From Chloroflexota bacterium (GTDB lineage: Bacteria > Chloroflexota > Anaerolineae > Anaerolineales > Villigracilaceae): a stretch of 44,503 nt of DNA. Both the position numbers and the translations under genes were made by a program. The notes under the pieces were generated by a model. It worked only from the letters and a program-made list of their open reading frames with translations, searched no databases and was not told where the DNA came from. Positions 31,403-38,951 of the stretch are shown one piece after another. Position 1 is the stretch's first letter, and each line of letters opens with the position of its first letter. The DNA is taken from contig JAKAKJ010000034.1 of NCBI GenBank assembly GCA_021824575.1, forward strand, positions 1 to 44,503. Direction: 5' to 3'.

Positions 31403-33766
31403 TTAATATGCCTGAGTGTGTCGTTCGGTTCCCAAAATACCTGTAACTTTGTAGTACCAGATCTTCAGGCTGTCCAATATCAACATGGCAAGAACCGTGA
31501 TAATAGCCAATACAACAATATGTTGCAAAGAAACTGACGCCATCACCAAACCAAAGATAGCCATCAGTATGGCAAGAACGATATTGATAGCCACCATGCC
31601 GGCTACCCACTTGCTCGGCCAAAATGACCAGAATGCGTCACGAGTACGCGTCATAAGAATGGTTTCCATAGCAGAGAAGATCAAGTAGAGAAACATTAAG
31701 GAACTGATTTGGCCGGCACTTAACCCTTGAATTTCAAGGTAGAACCAGATAAGTCCCAGCCCAAGAGCCAGCCAGCCAATGGTGAATATGGCGGATATCT
31801 TGGCAAGTTGAGGCATATTCCATTTTTCGGGGACTTTTGTAGGCCACGCTTTGTCGGTTCCCAGCGTTAGGGTAACCATATCATTCATCACGACAATAAA
31901 CACAATTAGACTCAATGAAACCGGGAAAAATCCGGTAAAGATAAATCCAAAGGTCAGAAGCGCCGCCAATTCGGCTGTACGCGCTAACTTGGTTATTGTC
32001 CACGTCATCATTCTACGATAAACACGGTGGCCGCTATCGATTACTTTGGTGATGTCAGATAATTGGGGTTTGGTTAGAACGACCTTGGCAGCCGATTTTG
32101 CAACATCGGTGGCGGTGCTGACGGCAATACCCACATCCGCCTGTTTCAGCGCAGGCGCATCGTTGATGCCATCCCCGGTCATTCCAACTACCATTCCTAA
32201 TTTCTGTATCGCTTGAACAATCTTGTACTTGTCTTCAGGGTAAACATTCGCAAACCCGTCGAAACCCAACGGATCCGATAGTGCATCCTCCAAGGTTCCG
32301 ATTCTGCTGCCAATGCCCACTTGCTCAGCAATCGCCTTGGCGGTGCTTACTGTATCACCCGTCAGCATGATCACGCGGATGCCTAATTCTTTGATTTTTG
32401 CAACTGATTCCTTGGCGTCATTTCGCGGTGAATCAGCCAACGCAATTAATCCTCTGCAAACCAGTTTCTCGTCTTCGCCAGAAGCGACCGCCAAAACCCT
32501 GGAACCTTTCGAACTTAGCGCATTGACCTGATCTATAAATTGATCCGGTATCTTTGCAATATCAGCAATGACTGTGGGGGACCCAAGAACCACATCCAGC
32601 TGGCTGCCATTCTGGTTAATACGAGACCTGGATAGTTTGTGAACCGGATCGAATGCCGTAAAAGATATTCTCTCGGGCATGGTTAGTTTTTGGCCTTTCA
32701 AAGCTCCGAGTATTGCGGTGCTGATGGAGTCATTGGATGTGTCATCACTTGCGGCGGCCGCCAACCTTAGCAATTCGGCATCTGACTGTCCATCAAATGG
32801 ACTAAGTTCGGCCACTTCCGGGCGATTGTTCGTTAGTGTCCCCGTCTTGTCAACAAGGATTATTTCGAGGCTGGCAGCTTCCTGGATTCCAGTCAGCCCC
32901 GTTACCAACACATGCTCTTTCGCTAAATTTTTGGCCTCCAATGAATTGGCCACAACAAAGCTTGATGGCATCGAGATTGGAATGGTCGCAATAAACAAAA
33001 TAACCAGGAACGGCAATAGTTCCTGCCAGGGAGTACCTTTCATGAATGCAGTGATAACCAGGATAACAGCGAGGGCAACATCCAAATACGCCAGATACCG
33101 GACGATGTTAAATAGCAATGATTGCAAACGACCCGGCGCTTCAGCGGTGCGAACCAACTCGGCAGTCTTGCCATACGAGCTTTTTATCCCAGTTGCAGTT
33201 ACCCTCGCAATGACTTCACCATGACTAATCGTTGATGCAGAAAAAATTGTTGCGCCAGTTTCTTTGTTTACATCAATCGATTCGCCGGTCAATGCAGACT
33301 CATCCACGCTCACGGTTCCGTTAATGATTTCCATGTCCGCCGGCACAATATCGCCAACTCGAGCGTGTACGATGTCTCCGGGAACCAGTTCACGGGATAA
33401 TATCGTCTGCCATATTCCGTTTCTCAACGTTCTGGCGCTGATTTGAAGCTGCTGATGCAAATATCCAATCGCGTTTTTTGCGCGCTTCTCTTGGATTTCG
33501 CCAATTACAGCGGAAAAAATAAGCAGCAGAAAAATAACACCAGCCTGAACGCCTTTACCCAGTATTAATTCAAATATCATAGCTGCCTCAAGCAGCCAAG
33601 GGATTGGCCCCCACATCCGTTTTAGGGTGCCCATAACCGGGCCAACATGCTTTTCCGGAATTTCATTGTAACCATATTGCGTTCGTTTGGCCTGAATATC
33701 GGCTTCGTTTAGCCCGGTACCTTGATATGAATTTTCAATGCCCGCCGTATCTTTACTTTGAGTCAT
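31403..33766 (-). CDS. Plasma-membrane H+-ATPase (P3A-type P-type ATPase)
   Basis: A 787-residue ATP-driven proton pump. The phosphorylated Asp is D306 in VDKTGTLT, the actuator loop is SALTGES, and the nucleotide-site motifs are MLTGDT and GMTGDGINDAP. In the sixth helix region, VVMNDMVTLTLGTDKA has Asp629 at the place of the proton-acceptor Asp of plant and fungal H+-ATPases, which supports H+ as the ion. Helix 4 reads IPISMPSS, a variant of the usual P-x-x-P. The base composition looks AT-richer than the flanks. AAGGAG lies 6 bases before the ATG. It may have been acquired with the adjoining IS110 region. Confidence 0.9.
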   Translation of the reverse strand: MTQSKDTAGIENSYQGTGLNEADIQAKRTQYGYNEIPEKHVGPVMGTLKRMWGPIPWLLEAAMIFELILGKGVQAGVIFLLLIFSAVIGEIQEKRAKNAIGYLHQQLQISARTLRNGIWQTILSRELVPGDIVHARVGDIVPADMEIINGTVSVDESALTGESIDVNKETGATIFSASTISHGEVIARVTATGIKSSYGKTAELVRTAEAPGRLQSLLFNIVRYLAYLDVALAVILVITAFMKGTPWQELLPFLVILFIATIPISMPSSFVVANSLEAKNLAKEHVLVTGLTGIQEAASLEIILVDKTGTLTNNRPEVAELSPFDGQSDAELLRLAAAASDDTSNDSISTAILGALKGQKLTMPERISFTAFDPVHKLSRSRINQNGSQLDVVLGSPTVIADIAKIPDQFIDQVNALSSKGSRVLAVASGEDEKLVCRGLIALADSPRNDAKESVAKIKELGIRVIMLTGDTVSTAKAIAEQVGIGSRIGTLEDALSDPLGFDGFANVYPEDKYKIVQAIQKLGMVVGMTGDGINDAPALKQADVGIAVSTATDVAKSAAKVVLTKPQLSDITKVIDSGHRVYRRMMTWTITKLARTAELAALLTFGFIFTGFFPVSLSLIVFIVVMNDMVTLTLGTDKAWPTKVPEKWNMPQLAKISAIFTIGWLALGLGLIWFYLEIQGLSAGQISSLMFLYLIFSAMETILMTRTRDAFWSFWPSKWVAGMVAINIVLAILMAIFGLVMASVSLQHIVVLAIITVLAMLILDSLKIWYYKVTGILGTERHTQAY

Positions 33767-33905
33767 AACAACTCCTTCTTATTATTTATTTATGCTTTTT
33801 TGCAGAAATGAATTACCCATTGGAATTCTACTATAACTCAGGTCGCCACCCTGCAGTTGTACGAGCGCCCAGCTGTCAGTCAGCGAGAAACAACTAACAA
33901 AGGCG

Positions 33906-34067
33906 AATCCCACTTGTCGGCTGTGCGCTGTGTGAGAAGCATGAAAAGGTGTATGGGCGGGACGAGAGAATGCTGTTTTGGCGAAACCAAATTCGAGCCA
34001 ACAAAACTGCCTGAAAACGCGCAGAATCCCACTTCATCTGTGCACGCTGTGTTATTAGAATGAAGTG
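33906..34067. repeat. Imperfect 40-base direct repeat with a hairpin in the second copy
   Basis: Copies at 33906-33945 and 34025-34064 match at 28 of 40 positions, with exact blocks AATCCCACTT and CGCTGTGT. The second copy contains CACTTCAT (34030-34037) pairing with ATGAAGTG (34060-34067). They occupy the gap between the ATPase and the IS110 element. No gene is supported in this stretch (33767-34080). Confidence 0.55.
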
Positions 34068-34079
34068 GCAAATTGAGGT

Positions 34080-34320
34080 GCGGCAGGCATTATTCTTGGG
34101 GAGATGAACGCCGGGGACGTGTCTGGGGCTGGAGCGTTCGGGTCAGCCGATTGCGGCCTTGGGATACTCGATCAGGAAGGGAGTAAGCCCGTCGTGTTAT
34201 TTGGCTGCCCGGCGGATTTCAAATCTGGGATCTCGCTGATGGAAAGCGAGAGAACCCGGATCGGTAGGTGCAACTCGAGACCCAAAAATCCGCGCCTCAA
34301 TTTCATAAAAGGAGTCTAGC
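34080..34320 (+). ncRNA. Candidate bridge-RNA region of the IS110 element
   Basis: About 240 bases of non-coding sequence precede the IS110 transposase, where elements of this group carry a bridge RNA that guides recombination. A stable stem is visible: TCTCGCT (34231-34237) with AGCGAGA (34245-34251), extended by TCTGGG (34224-34229) with CCCGGA (34255-34260). GGCTG (34127-34131) can pair with CAGCC (34144-34148). The guide loops are not assigned, and the exact RNA ends are unknown. Confidence 0.35.
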
Positions 34321-35575
34321 ATGAAACGGAAAGGAAAGGCAAGTAGCAGCGGACGATACATTGGCTTGGATGTGCATAAACACTATATCACCGTGGGAGG
34401 GATGAATGTCCAGCAGGAGATAGTGCTCAGGCCGCGTAACGTGGAGATGGAACGCTTCAAGGCGTGGGCAGAGCAGAACCTGCAAGCGATGGATGAAGTG
34501 GTGTTGGAAGCGACGACCAACACTTGGGAGATCTACGACATGATCGCACCGTGGGTAAAGCGGGTGGTAGTAGCACACCCGGCAGAAGTCAAACAAATTG
34601 TGAATTCACGAGTGAAGACAGACAACCAGGATGTGGTACGACTGATCCGCCTATGGATCGGAGATCTTGTACCGGACGTGTGGGTGCCGCCGCTGGAAGT
34701 GAGGGAGTTGCGAGCGATGATCTCGTATCGTTGGCGGCTGGTGAAGATGGCAACTGCCATTCAGAATCGACTGCATAGTCTTCTGCATCGGCATAATATT
34801 CAAGCGCCAGAGGGCAAGATCGACACGGGCGAAAATCGCGAATGGTGGGAGCGATTGAAACTGAGTGAGATGGAGACATTGCGTTTGAAGCAGGAGCTCA
34901 AGACGCTGCGCTTGGTCCGGGAACACATCATCGAAATGGAGACAGAACTGGGGCGGTTGAGCACGGGTGAACGTTGGGGCCAGCAGGCTGTGTATCTGAT
35001 GCAAATTCCTGGAGTAGGTGTGATTGTTACGATGACAATTCTTTCGGCTATTGGGGATATTCAGAGATTTGAGAGTCCGAAGAAGCGGGTAGGATATGCC
35101 GGGCTGGGTGCGGGGGTGCATGACAGCGGCCAGACCCATCGGGACAAAGCCATCACTAAATTTGGACGCAAGGAACTACGCTGGGCGTTGGTGGAAGCCG
35201 CTTGGCAGGGGATTCGTGCTACCCTGTCAGTGGCGAGCCAATTATGATGCCTTGTGCAAACGCAAACATCCCAACCAGGCGATGGTGTCCATCGCACGCA
35301 AGTTGCTGGTGACCTTGTGGTATCTGCTTCATCGCCAGGAAGCTTACAATCGTTCGAGTGATGAAGACTTGGCCTACAAGATGCTGACCTGGTCGTGGCA
35401 CATTGATCGGACTGCACTCAACGGCATGACCCATCAACAGTTTGCCAAATATGGATTGTTGCAATTAGGTAGAGGCGAGCAGCTCACACGCATCGTGCGC
35501 GGTGGCCGACCGCGCCGGATTGCTTCCACGGAGGAAGGGCTGGCGTTGAAGCCAGAGCTGCATTTGAAGCAGTAG
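34321..35575 (+). pseudogene. IS110 transposase with a +1 frameshift
   Basis: The first frame (34321-35247, 308 residues) has the whole RuvC-like DEDD domain: Asp17 (YIGLDVHK), Glu63 (VVLEATTN), Asp101 and Asp104 (KTDNQDV). It also has the second-domain serine, Ser269 (VHDSGQTHR). It stops after IRATLSVASQL. The normal C-terminus, with YDALCKRKHPNQAM, SIARKLLVTLWYLL and QFAKYGLLQLG, continues in the next frame to 35575. The switch needs one extra base between about 35215 and 35240. The enzyme is probably not functional, unless this is a sequencing error. AAGGAG lies before the ATG. Confidence 0.85.
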
Positions 35576-35694
35576 CTGTACAAAAGACTTCTTCGTAAGC
35601 AGTGCGAGAACCATCGCACCCAACTCAGCAGGGATCCTGGTGGGGCAGCGAAGCGTTGCCTTTTTCAGAAAACAACCTATCCACGTGCAAACCA

Positions 35695-35730
35695 AAAGGC
35701 TTTGGAACGTCTCACTTTTCCAAAGCCTTT
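35695..35730. terminator. Hairpin downstream of the IS110 transposase
   Basis: AAAGGCTTTGGAA (35695-35707) pairs perfectly with TTCCAAAGCCTTT (35718-35730). It lies 120 bases after the transposase frame end. The short direct repeat CAGAAAACA stands on each side (35656 and 35735). The rest of this 350-base gap (35576-35926) shows no gene. Confidence 0.6.
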
Positions 35731-35926
35731 ATCTCAGAAAACATCTTTCCAGCCCTTGACAAGTGCTACTCATCGGTGGGCGGCTGATAGTGCAACTGAC
35801 CATGGTTTCGTTATCAGTTGCCGCACAAATGTAATTTTTCGCAATCTAACTCCCTCCAGATACTTCTTTCGTGAACGGACTTCACAGAATTCGTAGTGGC
35901 TCAAAGGAATAAGCGCATGCAGTCCT

Positions 35927-36307
35927 TTATACCGCTTTCTTTTGCGGTATCAGGAAGTACCCAAATCCTATTGCGAAGAAGAGGTAGATCACCACCGCGA
36001 GCCATCCCAGGGGGCCCAACACGCCAGTGAGTTGAGCACTCAGTGTGATTACAAAACCGATCGCATCATAAACGCACAGAGCCAAGATTATCGCCCGTCG
36101 GGACTCTGATTCGATTGCGTTTCTTGCGAACCAGGTTAGCAATAGATTGCCGATTAACGATGCGCCATATTCTCTGGCTGCAAAAACGCCCCCCGGATTT
36201 AGGGAAGCCCCGAACAGGGAATAAGTGAAAGTCGTTGCGAGCAGAATGGGCACTCCAAGGCTTAAGCATACAACAGCCTTGATGACCATCAACGTTTGGA
36301 ATTTCAT
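35927..36307 (-). CDS. Small four-helix membrane protein
   Basis: A 126-residue membrane protein with four predicted helices: an N-terminal VIKAVVCLSLGVPILL, a second around SLIGNLLLTWFA, a third around AIILALCVYDAIGFVITL and a C-terminal LAVVIYLFFAIGFGYFLIP. The layout resembles small DUF-type proteins of four helices. No catalytic motif is visible and the function is unknown. The ATG at 36307 has GGAGG 6 bases upstream and a promoter about 80 bases upstream. It lies next to the IS110 element, but its own expression signals look intact. Confidence 0.75.
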   Translation of the reverse strand: MKFQTLMVIKAVVCLSLGVPILLATTFTYSLFGASLNPGGVFAAREYGASLIGNLLLTWFARNAIESESRRAIILALCVYDAIGFVITLSAQLTGVLGPLGWLAVVIYLFFAIGFGYFLIPQKKAV

Positions 36308-36387
36308 CACAAGCCTCCTTTCAGACTGTGAACGAACGATTGAAAACCAAACAACTATGCATACCCTCGCTTATTATTTGCAGCCTC

Positions 36388-36416
36388 ATAATACAACGAG
36401 GCGAACCTCATTTCAA
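36388..36416 (-). promoter_or_regulatory. Promoter of the small membrane protein gene
   Basis: On the minus strand TTGAAA (36416-36411), a 17-base spacer and TATTAT (36393-36388) form a good sigma-70-type promoter. It lies about 80 bases before the ATG at 36307. GCCTC and GAGGC flank the -10 as a short inverted repeat (36383-36402), a possible operator. Confidence 0.65.
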
Positions 36417-36478
36417 GGTTGAGGCAAAAACGGCAAGTTTAGTCTTTTAACCTTCATATATAACTCTTGGTACAAGCC

Positions 36479-36587
36479 GCCCAACGATTTAAGGATTGAT
36501 GCGGCGGAAGGGACAACGATGATTTACACGGACTCATGCCGTCAAATGTCCCTGTGCGAGATGTTATACAGAGTCGTTCTGTATAAC
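36479..36587. other. Structured intergenic stretch with nested inverted repeats
   Basis: Three inverted repeats are found in the 337-base gap before degV: CCGCC with GGCGG (36477-36507), AGGGACA with TGTCCCT (36511-36554), and GTTATACAGA (36563-36572) with TCTGTATAAC (36578-36587), a perfect 10-base stem. No gene is supported. An integron attC reading was considered and rejected. It may be a regulatory site or a repeat remnant at the island's edge. Confidence 0.4.
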
Positions 36588-36644
36588 TGCCTTTGTGCAG
36601 ATTATACAATCTTTTACTTGAGAGTCCCTGTTTTATGTTTTAAT

Positions 36645-37511
36645 TCATTCTTCGCTATATCCACACAACGCCAGCGCACCAGGGCCGGTATTGATCCCAA
36701 GCACGGGACCGGTGATGTTGATCAGTAGTTCGTGCGGCGAAAATTCCTTGTGTATCCGCTCGGCGATTTGCTGAGCTTCATCCAATGCATTGCCGTGCAA
36801 AACGGCAACATGTAATAACTTGCCGGGTTGGATTTGCTCGAAGAATCGTTGAATGAGCATCTCGATGGATTTTTTGCGTGTCCGTGCCCGGCCCGAAGAT
36901 TCGACGATTCCCGTCTCATGATTGATCTGAACCAGCGGCTTCAGATCCAACAAGCTGCCGACCAAACGCGTCGCGCTGCCGATACGCCCGCCGCGATACA
37001 GAAATTCCAGTGTATCAAGACAAACAATTTGTACGAGCCGCTTTCGGACTTTGTCCGCGGCTTCGATGATTTGGTCCGCGTTGGCTCCGCCCAAGCGGGC
37101 GCGCGCTGCGGCTAAAACCTGCCAACCGAGGCTCATCGTCGGCCCTTTTGAATCAACAACGCGAACAGGAATATTTATTTGCTCTGCAACTTGTTTCGCC
37201 AGCTGAAAAGTTCCGCTCATGGCGCTGCTGACCGTCAGCATGATGATTTCTTTTGAGCCATTTTCAATCGCCGAACGATACGCGTTTTCAAAGTCGGCCG
37301 GAGCGGGGAGCGTCGTTGTCGGCATCTTGGGATCGGTCTTGATACGCTCATAAAATTGCTGCGGCGTGATGTCAATTCGGTCGCGCAGAATCTCATCGCC
37401 CCACACAACCGTTTGTGGGATGATGGCGATTTTGTATTGTTCGGTCAACTCCTGCGGAATGTCACATGTACTATCAGTGATCAGTGTAATGTTTTGATCT
37501 TGTGCGGTCAT
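36645..37511 (-). CDS. DegV family fatty-acid-binding protein
   Basis: A 288-residue protein of the DegV/FakB family, which binds a fatty acid for phosphorylation by a FakA kinase. The N-terminal LITDSTCDIP and the lipid-site pieces PTTTLPAPADF and VSSAMSGTFQLA, with Ser, are present. The C-terminal motif that usually reads THxGPGA is LGINTGPGALAL here, with Asn in the His position. No FakA gene lies in the window. GAGGAG lies 5 bases before the ATG. It follows the MFS gene by 51 bases on the same strand. Confidence 0.9.
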   Translation of the reverse strand: MTAQDQNITLITDSTCDIPQELTEQYKIAIIPQTVVWGDEILRDRIDITPQQFYERIKTDPKMPTTTLPAPADFENAYRSAIENGSKEIIMLTVSSAMSGTFQLAKQVAEQINIPVRVVDSKGPTMSLGWQVLAAARARLGGANADQIIEAADKVRKRLVQIVCLDTLEFLYRGGRIGSATRLVGSLLDLKPLVQINHETGIVESSGRARTRKKSIEMLIQRFFEQIQPGKLLHVAVLHGNALDEAQQIAERIHKEFSPHELLINITGPVLGINTGPGALALCGYSEE

Positions 37512-37562
37512 ATTATCTCCTCGTTGACTTTTGCCCTTCGTGTCTTTTGCGTAAGTCCTGAT

Positions 37563-38801
37563 TTACGCTGCTTCTGTTTCGATAACTGATCTTGATTCTG
37601 TTTGCCGTCTTGATAAAAATAATAGCACGAGTCCGCTGGTTGCGCCGATGATCAAACCGGCGATCCAAATGGCGCGCGGCGCGATCTGATCGTTGATGTA
37701 CCCGCCGAGAACCGGCGCGATGGCGCGCGACGCGCCCCATCCAAACCAGTAAATGCTCATATATCGTCCGCGCAAATTGGACGGGGCCAGATCGGCGACA
37801 TATTTGGTGGCAGTGGGAACGAGAGTCAATTCGCCAAAAGTCAGGATGACCATGCTTAACCAGAATCCCCAGAATCCGCTCATCAACGCCACACTGCCAA
37901 CGCCGAGGGAGTAGATCAACAATCCGATTGCCACAACAGGCAGGGCCGGGAATCGACGCGTCACGCGCGTCACTGAATATTGAACGAAGACGCACATCAA
38001 CGCGTTGGTGGTGGGAATCCATCCGTAGAGATTTTCCGGTAATCCGAAATTGGTTTTGGTATAAACGGCAAGCAAGACCCAAAGCATGGACGGTGCGATC
38101 AATCCGGTGGCGATCAACGATATGACGCCGACATAATGTTTGTTCTGGAAGACTTCGCGATAGCCGCCGTCCGCTTCTGCCGGTACAGGTTTTTTATCAG
38201 AATATATCTTGTTTTTAACAAGCGTCTCGCGCGCCAAAAAGAAAAGCAGCGCGCTGTAGATCAAAAAGCCTGCGGTTGCCGCGTAGAATGCCAGCGCATA
38301 AGACCTCGACGCGACGAATCCGCCGATGGCCGGGCCAAGGGCGAAACCTGCGTTGTTGATCATGCGGTTGATGGCGTACGCGTCCACGCGCTTTTCAGAT
38401 GGGACCAGATCTGCCAGCATCGCGTCGGCCCCGACCTGGTACAGCGGATTCGACATCCCGATCAGGAACATCAACACTGCGAACTGGACGTAATTATTTG
38501 CCTGCAAAAGAAAAAAATAGACAAGGCCGTTCGCCGTCAGGCTGATGTTCATCACCAGCTTGCGCCCAGCTTTGTCGGCCAATGTTCCGGCGAGGAAGGA
38601 GGAAAGCAGTCCGGTGCCGGCGTTGATGGAAAGCAACGCGGCAACCGTACTGAGCGGCAGTTGCAGTTTGTTGCTGGCATAGATCATCATAAAGGGCATG
38701 ATCATGCTGCTGCCTGCGGTGCTGATGAAAAGCCCGATCACCATCAGCCAGAATTGGCCGGGGAATTCGTTGTACGTAGCTTTGATGCGCTGAAAAAGCA
38801 T
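37563..38801 (-). CDS. MFS transporter (multidrug-efflux-like)
   Basis: A 412-residue transporter with 12 predicted helices. The loop 2-3 signature reads GTLADKAGRKLVM, a good MFS motif A, and the halves are related, with GWGASRAIAPVLGG in the second. It resembles DHA1 drug/H+ antiporters, but the substrate is unknown. The start is 6 bases after TAGAAT on the minus strand, without a ribosome site. The degV gene follows, probably in the same transcript. Confidence 0.88.
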   Translation of the reverse strand: MLFQRIKATYNEFPGQFWLMVIGLFISTAGSSMIMPFMMIYASNKLQLPLSTVAALLSINAGTGLLSSFLAGTLADKAGRKLVMNISLTANGLVYFFLLQANNYVQFAVLMFLIGMSNPLYQVGADAMLADLVPSEKRVDAYAINRMINNAGFALGPAIGGFVASRSYALAFYAATAGFLIYSALLFFLARETLVKNKIYSDKKPVPAEADGGYREVFQNKHYVGVISLIATGLIAPSMLWVLLAVYTKTNFGLPENLYGWIPTTNALMCVFVQYSVTRVTRRFPALPVVAIGLLIYSLGVGSVALMSGFWGFWLSMVILTFGELTLVPTATKYVADLAPSNLRGRYMSIYWFGWGASRAIAPVLGGYINDQIAPRAIWIAGLIIGATSGLVLLFLSRRQTESRSVIETEAA

Positions 38802-38807
38802 ATTGGG

Positions 38808-38813
38808 ATTCTA
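38808..38813 (-). promoter_or_regulatory. -10 element abutting the MFS start
   Basis: TAGAAT on the minus strand ends 6 bases before the ATG at 38801. There is no ribosome site between them, and only a poor -35. A leaderless mRNA is predicted. Confidence 0.45.
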
Positions 38814-38894
38814 CTTTTCCGATTTAAAAACCTGAATGGACATTCCTACCTAATTGTGGTGACAAAGTTTATGTGCCGCCGCAGTTCAGCCAAA

Positions 38895-38927
38895 AAAGAA
38901 CCCGGCTTTGTGGAAACCGGGTTCTTT
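38895..38927 (-). terminator. Terminator of the rpsO-pnp operon
   Basis: AAAGAACCCGG (38895-38905) pairs with CCGGGTTCTTT (38917-38927). Read on the minus strand the stem is followed by a run of six T. It lies 24 bases after the pnp stop at 38952. Confidence 0.88.
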
Positions 38928-38951
38928 GGTGATTTTTACTTACGGATAAGA

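Larger units (their letters stand above)
34080..35600 (+). mobile_element. IS110-family insertion sequence, inactivated
   Basis: The element comprises the structured 5' region and a frameshifted DEDD transposase gene. IS110 elements lack terminal inverted repeats, so I could not place the ends and the coordinates are approximate. It separates the P-type ATPase from a small membrane protein gene. Confidence 0.65.

Noticed and set aside
33857-34319. Short frames in the gap before the IS110 transposase
   Set aside because: They have no ribosome site or family likeness. The stretch is better explained as repeats and the non-coding flank of the IS element.
35220-35250. Programmed frameshifting in the IS110 transposase
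   Set aside because: IS110 elements are not known to use it, and I see no clear slippery heptamer. A mutation or sequencing error is simpler.
36479-36569. Integron attC-like site (GCCCAAC and a later GTTATAC about 90 bases apart)
   Set aside because: GCCCAAC matches the RYYYAAC core, but the partner GTTATAC is not GTTRRRY and does not complement GCCCAAC. No integrase or cassette is seen.
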